From positions 434,001 through 498,000 of the forward strand of contig NZ_CP019771.1 of assembly GCF_004328665.1 (NCBI RefSeq): a DNA stretch of 64,000 nucleotides, given 5' to 3'. Each line of letters begins with the position of its first letter. The stretch's first letter is position 1. Below the pieces are notes generated by a model, which saw only the letters and a list, made by a program, of their open reading frames with translations, ran no database searches and was not told the DNA's origin. Made by a program: the position numbers and the translations under genes. The stretch comes from Pseudoalteromonas sp. DL-6. Its GTDB lineage: Bacteria; Pseudomonadota; Gammaproteobacteria; Enterobacterales; Alteromonadaceae. This document shows, piece by piece, positions 14,696-23,592 of the stretch.

Positions 14696-17257
14696 ATGGC
14701 AACCACACCTAAAAAGTCACATGAGGTTAATAATGTACAATCGGCCTTATTAAACCCAGAGCACAGCATTCAAGTAAGAGGCGCACGTGTTCATAACTTA
14801 AAAGATGTGGATGTAAACCTGCCTCGTAATTCACTTGTGGTGTTTACCGGTATATCGGGCTCGGGTAAATCATCGCTCGCCTTTGGAACATTATTTGCCG
14901 AATCGCAACATCGTTATCTTGACTCGGTTTCACCTTATGCACGCAGATTAATTGATCAGGTAGACGAGCCTGATGTAGATTCAATTGAAGGACTGCCACC
15001 AGCGGTAGCATTACAACAACAGCGTGGTGCACCCTCGGTACGTTCATCGGTGGGTAGTGTAACCACTATATCTAACGCGCTGCGAATGCTTTACTCACGC
15101 GCAGGCGAATACCCCAAAGGGCAAGGCATACTGTACGCCGATGCGTTTTCGCCCAATACGCCTCAAGGCGCCTGCACAGAGTGCCATGGTATTGGCCGCG
15201 TTTTTAACGTAACCGAAGAGCTGCTAGTGCCCGATCCCACTAAATCAATTAAAGAGCGCGCCATTGCAGCATGGCCGCCGGCTTGGCAAGGTAAAAACCT
15301 AAGCCGTATTCTTACTTCTTTAGGCTACGATATTAATAAACCGTGGAATACCCTGCCTAAAAAAGCCCGTGATTGGATTTTATTTACCGACGAAACACCT
15401 ACAGTGCCCGTGTTTCCTGAGTACACACTTGAGCAAACACAAGAGGCAATTAAAAATGAAGAAAGCCCTAGCTACATGGGTACATTTACAAGTGCTAAAC
15501 GTTTTGTTTTACAGTCTTTTACGAGCACTCAAAGCCCACGTACTAAAAAGCGCGTATCGCAGTATATGCAAATATCACAGTGCCCGCAGTGCGAAGGAAA
15601 AAAACTCAAAAAAGAGTCGTTATCGGTTAAAGTAGCTGGTCTTGATATAGGCGAAATTTCGCAGCTAACACTCAATGAGCTGGCAGATAAGCTAAGGTTT
15701 GCTGCTAATAATCCCGCTAAAAGTAACGCTGCAAACCCCGAAAAAGCCATAGTTGCAAAGCGTATAGCAGGCGACATTCTTAAACGCGTTGAAGCACTCA
15801 CCAAACTTGGTTTAGGGTATTTATCGCTTGAACGAACCACCCCATCGTTATCGCCTGGTGAATTACAACGCTTAAGGCTTGCAACGCAAATTCGATCAAA
15901 ATTATTTGGTGTAGTGTATGTGCTAGACGAACCCTCAGCAGGCTTACACCCTGCCGATACACAAGCCTTATTAGCCGCACTAGATGAGCTAATTGCCGCT
16001 GGTAACTCAGTGTTTGTGGTTGAGCACGACGTAAGTGTTATTCGCCATGCCGATTGGGTGGTTGATGTAGGACCAAATGCGGGCTCCCGTGGCGGTAATA
16101 TTGTTTATAGCGGCCCTGTTGCAGGCTTAAAGCAAATTAGTAACTCACACACGAGCCAGTATTTATTTAAAAATGACGAATCTCAGCAAGCTCAAATACA
16201 AAGTAAACAACGCCCAGCAAAAGCATGGCTAACGCTTAAAAATGTTGAGCGTAATAACTTACAAAAACTTAATGTAGAATTTCCGCTTGGGGTTATTACA
16301 AGTGTTACAGGGGTATCAGGCTCAGGTAAATCAAGCTTAGTAAGCCAAGCGCTTGTTGAATTGGTTTACGATGCACTAGGGCAAAAATCGCAGCCACAAA
16401 TACCTACAGATGAAGCCGAGCTACTCGAGCAAGAGCTCGATATAACAACTGGCGGGCAAATAACTCACGGCATTGAACACATAAAGCGCCTGGTAACGGT
16501 TGATCAAAAAGCCATTGGCCGCACACCTCGTTCAAACCTTGCAACTTACACGGGCTTATTTGATCACGTACGTAAACTGTTTGCCAATACCAAAGAGGCA
16601 AAAGCGCGTAAGTACGATGCCGGTCGCTTTTCGTTTAACGTTAAAAAGGGTCGATGCGAAAATTGCGAAGGCGTAGGCTTTGTAAGCGTGGAGCTGTTAT
16701 TTTTGCCTAGCGTGTATTCGCCTTGTCCTGTATGTAACGCCAAGCGTTACAACCAAAAAACACTCGACATTACCTATAAAGATAAAACTATTGCCGATGT
16801 GCTTAATTTAACCGTTGAATCAGCGCATACATTTTTTGCCGACGAACCTATTATTTTGCGCGCGCTAAATGCGCTGCTACAAGTAAGTCTTGGCTATTTA
16901 CGTTTAGGCCAACCTGCTACTGAGCTTTCGGGCGGCGAAGCCCAACGTATTAAACTTGCCACTGAACTACAGCGTACTCAGCGCGGGGATACACTTTATA
17001 TTTTAGATGAACCAACCACAGGCCTACACCCAAAAGATGTAGATATGCTAATGGCGCAGTTAAATGGCTTAGTTGATGCTGGCAACACCGTCATTATGGT
17101 TGAGCACGATATGCAAGTTGCTAGTAACAGTGATTGGGTTATTGATATTGGTCCAGGAGCCGGCGATGAAGGCGGGGCAATAGTTGCACAAGGTAAACCA
17201 AACGAGGTCGCGCAATCTACAAAAAGCCGTACTGCGCCTTTTTTAAAAGCGCTGTAA
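14696..17257 (+). CDS. Class II UvrA-like excinuclease ATPase (UvrA2 type)
   Basis: The protein has 853 residues, shorter than the ~940 of housekeeping UvrA. It has two ABC ATPase halves: Walker A GISGSGKSS at 53-60 and GVSGSGKSS in the second half; signature LSPGELQRLRLA and LSGGEAQRIKLA; Walker B VYVLDEPSAGLHP and LYILDEPTTGLHP. Cys pairs for zinc modules are visible: CTECHGIG, CPQCEGKK, CENCEGVG and CPVC. The shortened region after the first Walker A and the alternative first zinc module fit class II UvrA, which is thought to lack normal UvrB binding and is linked to tolerance of DNA-binding drugs. It is a single-gene unit with a terminator at 17307. Its flanks carry duplicated lysE sequence, suggesting it arrived by insertion. 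Confidence 0.85.
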   Translation: MATTPKKSHEVNNVQSALLNPEHSIQVRGARVHNLKDVDVNLPRNSLVVFTGISGSGKSSLAFGTLFAESQHRYLDSVSPYARRLIDQVDEPDVDSIEGLPPAVALQQQRGAPSVRSSVGSVTTISNALRMLYSRAGEYPKGQGILYADAFSPNTPQGACTECHGIGRVFNVTEELLVPDPTKSIKERAIAAWPPAWQGKNLSRILTSLGYDINKPWNTLPKKARDWILFTDETPTVPVFPEYTLEQTQEAIKNEESPSYMGTFTSAKRFVLQSFTSTQSPRTKKRVSQYMQISQCPQCEGKKLKKESLSVKVAGLDIGEISQLTLNELADKLRFAANNPAKSNAANPEKAIVAKRIAGDILKRVEALTKLGLGYLSLERTTPSLSPGELQRLRLATQIRSKLFGVVYVLDEPSAGLHPADTQALLAALDELIAAGNSVFVVEHDVSVIRHADWVVDVGPNAGSRGGNIVYSGPVAGLKQISNSHTSQYLFKNDESQQAQIQSKQRPAKAWLTLKNVERNNLQKLNVEFPLGVITSVTGVSGSGKSSLVSQALVELVYDALGQKSQPQIPTDEAELLEQELDITTGGQITHGIEHIKRLVTVDQKAIGRTPRSNLATYTGLFDHVRKLFANTKEAKARKYDAGRFSFNVKKGRCENCEGVGFVSVELLFLPSVYSPCPVCNAKRYNQKTLDITYKDKTIADVLNLTVESAHTFFADEPIILRALNALLQVSLGYLRLGQPATELSGGEAQRIKLATELQRTQRGDTLYILDEPTTGLHPKDVDMLMAQLNGLVDAGNTVIMVEHDMQVASNSDWVIDIGPGAGDEGGAIVAQGKPNEVAQSTKSRTAPFLKAL

Positions 17258-17306
17258 AGTCACGCATACTCAGATTAAAAGGTTAGCAGTTTTATATGCG
17301 CCAAAT

Positions 17307-17332
17307 AAAAAAAGAGCCTCGGGCTCTTTTTT
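17307..17332. terminator. Bidirectional terminator between uvrA2 and the lysE-family gene
   Basis: AAAAAAAGAGCC / GGCTCTTTTTT forms a stem with a tiny loop and has A and T runs on the two sides. It can serve both converging genes; the stop of the lysE-family gene is within it. Confidence 0.8.
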
Positions 17333-17948
17333 AACCCAAAGCTAACCAAACTCCCACTAGCACCATTAAACTCCCCGCAATACGATTCATCCACTTAATA
17401 TTATTGCCTTTGGTTAAAAATAGCCGCAGGCTTTTGCCACCTGTTGCATAAATCATCATACAGATAAACTCTGAGAGTAAAATAATGGCCACCAGCACCG
17501 CTAATTGCGGCGCAACACTGTATTGCACGTTAATAAAAGGAGGTAATAAGGAAATCATAAACGCCCATCCCTTTGGATTGGCAATGGCGGTTACAAACCC
17601 CTGTGAAAATAATGAATATCGGCTCACGGCTGTTGTGTTATGCGTATCAACCGACATTTTTCCTTTTGCACGCCACATATTAATGCCAATGTAGATTAAA
17701 TAAGCGCCACCTAGCCATTTTAAAATATCAAATGCGCTGGGGTAATTAAGCATTACACTGGCAACACCTAACACTGCGGCTACCGCAACACTGGCGACAC
17801 CTAATAGCTCGCCAATCATCATCCATAAAGTTCGGCGCACACCTATACTCATACCTAAAGTCATGGCCAGTGTCATGCACATACCCGGCGTAATAGACAC
17901 AAAAAAGAAGGTAGGAATAAATACCGCAAGTGCAGCTACATCAATCAT
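17331..17948 (-). CDS. LysE-family amino-acid exporter
   Basis: A 205-residue membrane protein with about six hydrophobic segments. Family landmarks are TPGMCMTLAMTLGMSIGVR near the N-terminus, WLGGAYLIYIGINMWRAK in the middle and NPKGWAFMISLLPPF in the second half; G-x-x-N-P-K is the classic LysE/RhtB feature. It likely exports an amino acid or analogue across the inner membrane. The start at 17948 (MIDVAALAVFIPTFFFVSI) is the family-like N-terminus. A decayed duplicate of its last ~80 bp lies on the other side of the uvrA2 gene. Specific substrate unknown. Confidence 0.8.
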   Translation of the reverse strand: MIDVAALAVFIPTFFFVSITPGMCMTLAMTLGMSIGVRRTLWMMIGELLGVASVAVAAVLGVASVMLNYPSAFDILKWLGGAYLIYIGINMWRAKGKMSVDTHNTTAVSRYSLFSQGFVTAIANPKGWAFMISLLPPFINVQYSVAPQLAVLVAIILLSEFICMMIYATGGKSLRLFLTKGNNIKWMNRIAGSLMVLVGVWLALG

Positions 17949-18038
17949 TTAAAGCTCGCAATAGGTTAAAAAAGTAGTGTTAATTTTGAATGAAAGGGTA
18001 AAGGAAAAATAGCTATCGGTAAATTAGAAATAACAGCA

Positions 18039-18124
18039 TCGAGGGTCGGGTTAAGGGCAACGAGCTTAGCCCGAGTTAGCAGCGCAGTATTTCGCGCTGC
18101 CGCACCTCGAAACCCGAACCTCGA
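18039..18124. repeat. GC-rich complex inverted repeat (REP-like)
   Basis: The outer arms TCGAGGGTCGGGTT (18039-18052) and AACCCGAACCTCGA (18111-18124) pair with one mismatch. Inside, GCAGCGC (18079-18085) pairs perfectly with GCGCTGC (18094-18100). GC content is far above the surroundings. It sits in the gap between the S9 peptidase stop and the lysE-family start. It resembles a repetitive extragenic palindrome or small non-autonomous element; only one copy is in this window. Confidence 0.65.
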
Positions 18125-18143
18125 GCTCGAAACTCTTAGCACA

Positions 18144-20606
18144 TTAATTTACGTTTACGTCTGCAACCGTTTCGGTGGTTTCAGTATCTGCTTCTTTATC
18201 TAAAAGCAAATACTTATCAAGCCACTGCTCTTGCTCCCATAGCACATGTAATAGACTTTTACGGGCTCGGTAGCCATGGGCTTCGTAAGGAAGCATCACT
18301 AACCGCGCTTCTTTACCTAGGCCTTTAAGCGCTGCGTACATACGCTCACTTTGCATCGGGAAAGTGCCCGAATTAGGGTCCTCTTGACCGTGGATCATTA
18401 ACATTGGTTCGTTAATTTTTTCAGCATGGAAAAACGGTGACATGTTTGCATACACACTTTGTGCTTGCCAAAAGTCACGCTCTTCACCCTGAAAACCAAA
18501 CGGTGTTAATGTGCGGTTATACGCACCACTGCGGGCAATACCAGCCTTAAATAAGTCGCTATGCGCTAATAAGTTAGCCACCATGAATGCACCGTAAGAG
18601 TGCCCTGCAATGGCAATATTGTCTTTATCGGCAATGCCCTTTTCAACCAGTACATCAACCGCTGCTTTGGCGCTAGAAACCAGCTGTTTTCTAAAGTGAT
18701 CATTTGGCTCACTGCCATCAACACCTACAATCGGCATTTTAGGATCGTCAAATACTGCAATTCCTTTAGCTAAATAAGGCATTGGCCCCCAATAACCAAT
18801 GTAGGTAAATTCGTATTCTGATTCGCGCACCTGTGAGGCAACCGCTTTATCTTTATATTCAAGTGGGTATGCCCACATCAATACAGGTAAAGGCCCTTGT
18901 GTTTTATCATACCCTGGCGGTAAATAAAGCGTACCCGATAGTTCAACACCGTCATCGCGGGTGTAACGTAATTGCTCTTTAGTCACCCCTTTAAATGCTG
19001 GATACGGATGCTCAAACTGAGTCAGTTGCGTTAACGTATCTCTATCTAAATCACGAATAAAAAAGTTAGGCTGCTGCGTTTTAGATTCACGAATAGTAAT
19101 AATACGTTTACCTTCATCGTCTAATAAAGCACGCACCCGCTCATAGTAAGGTGCAGCCGATTGCCATAGTCGTTTAGTGCTGTTTGTTTTTACATCGTAT
19201 TGATCTAAAAATGGAATATTCCCTTGCTCAGATGCACCATCACCACGAAGGTAAATGTAACGTCCGCCTACCACTTTTATAACACGCGAACCTAAATCGT
19301 TACGCTCATATATGGTACTGCCAGGATCTTTGTAAGCATCATTGTAACTACGCTCTGAAAACAGCACACGGTTGCTATCGGCATTACGGGGTTGAATAAC
19401 ATAAGTACGTACTTGTCTGTCACTAAAGCGCCAATCACTTAGCATGGCAATGTTGTCATTACCCCACTCTATACCCGCAAAACGGCGCTCTACCTTTGCA
19501 AATAATTTAGGTTCGCGTTTAAACGGTGCACGTAAACTATAAAGGTAGTCATGGTGCTCAACCTCAGTTTTCATATCGCCGCCATCTTGCGCTTCGGCCC
19601 AAATAACCTCTGCGCCCTGATCGGCACGCCACTCAAAATTACGCCGTCCAGTGCGAACACTGTCATACCCTTGTGGAATGTTGTCGGCAAGGGGTTGCTT
19701 TGCCAGCTCGACTAATGCAAAACCACGCATCCCCCATATTTCCCATGTGGTTGCAAAGCGGCTGTAAGGTACTTGATACGAAAATGGCTCGTCTATTGTA
19801 GCAACCAATAAATTAGTAGAATCAGGAGAGATTGAAAACGATTTAAATAAACCGGCGTCGCCAATCTTCTGCGCTTTACCATCTAAGGTGATATAGGCTA
19901 GCTGCCCTTGTCCGTAAAACTTAAATTGCGCTTCATCAAACGGACTAGTTAATAAGTTTTGATAAGTGCGCGCTGGGGCTTTTTCACCGGTACTTTGTTG
20001 AATAACCGGTACTGTGCTTTGAGTATCATTGGTTAATCTTGGTTTGTCTAAGTTAACCGCTAAATTAGCCACAATCGCTGTGCTATCGGGTAACCACTCA
20101 TAAGGGGTACTTGTTAAAGTAGAATTAAGTGGATACTCACTTAACTGCTTTGCTTGTTTACTTTTAACATTGTAAATCCAAAGTCGTGCATTTTCTGGCT
20201 GTTCCACAATAAACGCTAAGTACTCGCTATTTGCAGACCAACGAGGGGAACGAATAATACCCTGCGGCAAGTTATTTACGTTAACCACCGTACCACTTTG
20301 TACATGCTTAAGCTCTAAAGCACTGTACTTTGCACTTACCCGTGAGCGAGAAAAGTTAGCAGGGTTTAACTTAATACCCGCTAATTTAAGTTCTTCTTTT
20401 GCAAGCTCATCTAACGAGACCACTCTTTTACGTTCAAACAAAGCCAACCACTGGCCATCGTTTGATAAAGAGCTAGTAGGGGCTAACTTAGCATCGACTA
20501 ATGCAGCCAGTTCTGGGGAAGGAGTTTGATATCCTTGCTCTGCATAGCTTGCAGGTAGCAAAACAATACAGCCAACAAAGGCAATTAACAGCCTAAAAGC
20601 ATTCAT
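18144..20606 (-). CDS. S9-family serine peptidase (glutamyl-endopeptidase/acylaminoacyl-peptidase-like), exported
   Basis: An 820-residue protein with a signal peptide (hydrophobic LLIAFVGCIVLLPASYA) and then a long beta-propeller-like region. The C-terminal alpha/beta-hydrolase domain shows the nucleophile GHSYGAF (Ser670), the acid in MLIHGQEDPNSGTFP and the His in YEAHGYRARK. GHSYGAFM and the overall size recall plant chloroplast glutamyl endopeptidase (CGEP) relatives rather than prolyl oligopeptidase. It likely degrades peptides in the periplasm. The gene stands alone; the REP-like element lies just downstream. Exact cleavage specificity cannot be read. Confidence 0.85.
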   Translation of the reverse strand: MNAFRLLIAFVGCIVLLPASYAEQGYQTPSPELAALVDAKLAPTSSLSNDGQWLALFERKRVVSLDELAKEELKLAGIKLNPANFSRSRVSAKYSALELKHVQSGTVVNVNNLPQGIIRSPRWSANSEYLAFIVEQPENARLWIYNVKSKQAKQLSEYPLNSTLTSTPYEWLPDSTAIVANLAVNLDKPRLTNDTQSTVPVIQQSTGEKAPARTYQNLLTSPFDEAQFKFYGQGQLAYITLDGKAQKIGDAGLFKSFSISPDSTNLLVATIDEPFSYQVPYSRFATTWEIWGMRGFALVELAKQPLADNIPQGYDSVRTGRRNFEWRADQGAEVIWAEAQDGGDMKTEVEHHDYLYSLRAPFKREPKLFAKVERRFAGIEWGNDNIAMLSDWRFSDRQVRTYVIQPRNADSNRVLFSERSYNDAYKDPGSTIYERNDLGSRVIKVVGGRYIYLRGDGASEQGNIPFLDQYDVKTNSTKRLWQSAAPYYERVRALLDDEGKRIITIRESKTQQPNFFIRDLDRDTLTQLTQFEHPYPAFKGVTKEQLRYTRDDGVELSGTLYLPPGYDKTQGPLPVLMWAYPLEYKDKAVASQVRESEYEFTYIGYWGPMPYLAKGIAVFDDPKMPIVGVDGSEPNDHFRKQLVSSAKAAVDVLVEKGIADKDNIAIAGHSYGAFMVANLLAHSDLFKAGIARSGAYNRTLTPFGFQGEERDFWQAQSVYANMSPFFHAEKINEPMLMIHGQEDPNSGTFPMQSERMYAALKGLGKEARLVMLPYEAHGYRARKSLLHVLWEQEQWLDKYLLLDKEADTETTETVADVNVN

Positions 20607-20880
20607 GTTTTATCCTTTTTATTTTTGAATATTACCGGATATATAAACACGTTTTGCACCATTCATAAAGTGTTAAGCTAAGTAATGACTTAAGTAGCCT
20701 GAATACGCTAAAATACACGCCTATTTACTCAACGCTAAAATTGGTTGTTTATGTCCATTAATTTGCAGCATTTTAGTTTTTCGAAATCATACTCTGCTTT
20801 TTAAATACCGTTACAGCTTTTAAAAATATACCACTGTGTTTGAGTCTGTTTTTCCATCAAATAATTAGAGAATCTAGCCA

Positions 20881-22104
20881 ATGAAAAAAGTGCTGGTAAT
20901 TGGCTATGTATGGCCAGAGCCCAATTCGTCTGCTGCAGGTACGCATATGATGTCGTTACTTAATGCATTTAAAGCGCAAAACTGGGATGTTGAATTTGCC
21001 ACGCCTGCACAACCTACCGATCACATGGTTAACCTTACCGACTTTGGTATCACTAGCCAAAGTATTGCCCTAAACTGTGATAGCTTTGATGACTATATAA
21101 AAGCTTACAATCCCGATTTAGTGATGTTTGACCGTTTTATGATGGAAGAGCAGTTTGGCTGGCGCGTAGATAAGCATTGCCCTAATGCGCTTAAAATTTT
21201 AGATACCGAAGATCTACAATGCCTTCGCAATGCTCGCCATGAAGCGCATAAAGGTGAGCGTGAATTTAACCACAGCGATTTACTATCAGACATAGCTAAA
21301 CGTGAAATAGCCGCGATTTTACGCTGCGATCTCAGCTTAATTATCTCAAGCTATGAGATGGAGCTACTCAATGAAGTGTTTAATGTTGAGCCTAGTGTGT
21401 TGCATCATTTACCATTTATGGTTGATTTAAGCGCCTTACCTGAGCAAACTAAATCGTATCAACAACGCCAACACTTTATGACCATTGGTAATTTCAGACA
21501 TGCCCCAAACTGGGATGCGGTGCTTTATTTACAAAAAATTTGGCCGCTTATCCGTAAACAACTGCCACAGGCAGAACTGCATATTTATGGTTCATACCCG
21601 CCACCAAAAGCCACCGCACTTAATAATCCTAAAACCGGCTTTTTAATTAAAGGCTGGGCCGATGACGCATATGAAGTAATGCAAAGCGCACGTATTTGCT
21701 TAGCCCCTTTACGTTTTGGGGCGGGTATTAAAGGTAAACTATTAGAAGCCATGATCATGCAAACCCCAAGCATCACCACGCCTATTGGCAGCGAAGGTAT
21801 GCACAACACATTACCGTGGCCAGGTGTGGTAACAGCAGATGCGCAAGCTTTTGCAGATGCCGCCGTCTCTTTATACAACAACGAGGCTAAATTTAGCGAA
21901 GCGCAAGCCGCTGGAAACCTTCTACTTAATACCCTGTATGACAAAGTGCAGTTAAGTGCTCAATTAATTGAAAAAATCGACTCAATAAGCAGTAATTTAG
22001 ATGCTCACCGGATGAAAAATTTCACAGGCCAAATGCTCAAACACCATACCATGCGCAGCACACAATATATGTCGCAGTGGATAGCAGAAAAAAATAAAAA
22101 ATAA
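20881..22104 (+). CDS. GT4-type glycosyltransferase
   Basis: A 407-residue protein with GT-B character. The N-terminus KKVLVIGYVWPEPNSSAAGTH carries the Gly-rich donor/acceptor loop. The C-terminal domain has FMTIGNFRHAPNWDAV, then PQAELHIYGSYPPP, ICLAPLRFGAGIKGKLLEAM and TPIGSEGM, which match glycosyltransferase family 1/4 nucleotide-sugar-binding elements (the E in GKLLEAM is the family Glu). It acts in the cytoplasm, probably on a surface glycan. The ATG at 20881 is preceded by GAGAATCTAGCC. It is an orphan transferase with no other polysaccharide genes beside it; acceptor unknown. Confidence 0.8.
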   Translation: MKKVLVIGYVWPEPNSSAAGTHMMSLLNAFKAQNWDVEFATPAQPTDHMVNLTDFGITSQSIALNCDSFDDYIKAYNPDLVMFDRFMMEEQFGWRVDKHCPNALKILDTEDLQCLRNARHEAHKGEREFNHSDLLSDIAKREIAAILRCDLSLIISSYEMELLNEVFNVEPSVLHHLPFMVDLSALPEQTKSYQQRQHFMTIGNFRHAPNWDAVLYLQKIWPLIRKQLPQAELHIYGSYPPPKATALNNPKTGFLIKGWADDAYEVMQSARICLAPLRFGAGIKGKLLEAMIMQTPSITTPIGSEGMHNTLPWPGVVTADAQAFADAAVSLYNNEAKFSEAQAAGNLLLNTLYDKVQLSAQLIEKIDSISSNLDAHRMKNFTGQMLKHHTMRSTQYMSQWIAEKNKK

Positions 22105-22124
22105 CATTAAAAATCACTAGACAG

Positions 22125-22151
22125 GCGGCGATTTGTGTTTAAAATCGCCGC
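22125..22151 (+). terminator. Hairpin after the glycosyltransferase gene
   Basis: GCGGCGATTT (22125-22134) pairs perfectly with AAATCGCCGC (22142-22151), with a 7-nt loop. There is no T run after it, so it may be a Rho-dependent or 3'-stabilising hairpin rather than an intrinsic terminator. Confidence 0.45.
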
Positions 22152-22226
22152 AAATAAACTTGGGCAATTTTAGCATTATTGCCTATATTTTTAGCTTAGT
22201 TATTTAATAGTTGGTTCAAAACAAAT

Positions 22227-23453
22227 TTGAAAACCGCAACGTTTACTGAAAAACGCAAATTTATCGTTAAATTGGGCAAGATGCTCCATAAATACGGTAC
22301 ACCTGCCTATCGCTTAGAAGCCCACTTAATGGAAGTGGCGACTTATTTAGGTCTTAAATCCTCGTTTGTTATGTCTCCAACGTCGGTTACCTTTGTTATT
22401 TGGACGGATGGTCATGAAGATGAATATACCCATGTTGCCCGGGTTGACCCAGGCGATCACGATTTAGGTTCACTTGCGGATACCGATGACCTAGTTAATA
22501 AAATGCTCAATGGTGAACTCACGTTGCAAGAGGTTGATCAGCAACTTGATATCATTTTTGAGGCGCCAAACCCTTATAACAAAATCATAACCGGTATCGC
22601 TTTTGCCACCTCTGGCGGTGCATTTGCAATGCTAATGGGCACCAGTTGGAATGATGTTATTTGGTCTGGTTTATTAACCTTTATTGTTTACTTATTTGTA
22701 TTGTGGTCGGCCCGTTCGAAACGTGTGGCTCACATGCTTGAGCCACTAGTGGCGATAGTGTCGGCCATTCTTGCTTGTGCTATTAGCGTTCATTTAGATG
22801 CACACATTAATATTCGGTTAATTGTGCTTTCTGCCATTATTGTGTTTATACCCGGTTTAGCCCTTGCACTTGGCTTAGCTGAACTGGCAGCCCGGCATTT
22901 AGTCTCGGGCACAGCACGCGTGATGGACTCGTTTATGTTGCTGTTTAAGCTCTATTTTGGGGCTTTTATTGGTATTGCTATTGGCTTTGCCTTATTTGGT
23001 CAAACCGATTTCGTACAACCTGAGCCGTTACCAAAGTGGACTGCATGGTTAGCCATATTCTTACTCTGTAGCAGCTTAATTGTGATATTTAGAACCAAGT
23101 TTAAACACGCAGCCTGGTCTATAGCCTCTGGCTTTATTGCCTATGGCACTAGTATTGGCTCTGCCATGTACTTAGATTACACACTGGGTACCTTTGTGGG
23201 CGCATTCTCTGTAGGTGTGTTTAGTAACTTATTTAATCGTGTTGCCAATGCCCCGGCCTCTATTGTGGCTATGCAAGGCCTAATTGTATTAGTACCTGGT
23301 AGCAAAACGTATATTGGTTTGAACTCACTGATTGAAGGGCAAGATTTTGTTTATGCAGAGCACATTGGTCAACAAACGTTTTTAATCTTTATGTCGCTGG
23401 TGGCCGGACTTATTTTTGCTAACGTAGCACTTCCTCCTAAAAAAAGTCTATAA
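22227..23453 (+). CDS. ThrE-family threonine/serine exporter
   Basis: A 408-residue protein joining the two ThrE domains. A ~120-residue soluble N-terminal part (RKFIVKLGKMLHKYGTPAYRLEAHL, VDPGDHDLGSL) is followed by about ten membrane segments, ending with a second integral-membrane block (AMQGLIVLVPGSKTYIGLN). ThrE exports threonine and serine. The start is a TTG at 22227 without a convincing Shine-Dalgarno; the next ATG is inside the conserved GKMLHKYG segment, so the TTG fits the conserved N-terminus better. It is monocistronic. Together with the RhtA-like and LysE-like genes, this is the third amino-acid exporter in the window. Confidence 0.85.
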   Translation: MKTATFTEKRKFIVKLGKMLHKYGTPAYRLEAHLMEVATYLGLKSSFVMSPTSVTFVIWTDGHEDEYTHVARVDPGDHDLGSLADTDDLVNKMLNGELTLQEVDQQLDIIFEAPNPYNKIITGIAFATSGGAFAMLMGTSWNDVIWSGLLTFIVYLFVLWSARSKRVAHMLEPLVAIVSAILACAISVHLDAHINIRLIVLSAIIVFIPGLALALGLAELAARHLVSGTARVMDSFMLLFKLYFGAFIGIAIGFALFGQTDFVQPEPLPKWTAWLAIFLLCSSLIVIFRTKFKHAAWSIASGFIAYGTSIGSAMYLDYTLGTFVGAFSVGVFSNLFNRVANAPASIVAMQGLIVLVPGSKTYIGLNSLIEGQDFVYAEHIGQQTFLIFMSLVAGLIFANVALPPKKSL

Positions 23454-23592
23454 CATTAAGCGCGGTTTCACACCGCGCCATAGCATTATTGCCTTCATTA
23501 AACGCCCTCTTTTGAGGATTAATCGCATTTTTTAGTATATTGGGAACACCTTGCTATAATGGCTGAAATCTAATAAAGCAAAGGAAATAACA

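Noticed and set aside
17341..18050. Possibility that uvrA2 and the lysE-family gene form one mobile unit with the GC-rich palindrome as an end
   Set aside because: Only one copy of the palindrome is present and no second boundary or recombinase gene is visible.
23460..23478. GCGCGGT/ACCGCGC hairpin after the ThrE-type gene as a terminator
   Set aside because: Good stem but no T run and distance from the stop is very short; could be a Rho-dependent or stability hairpin, so not listed as a feature.
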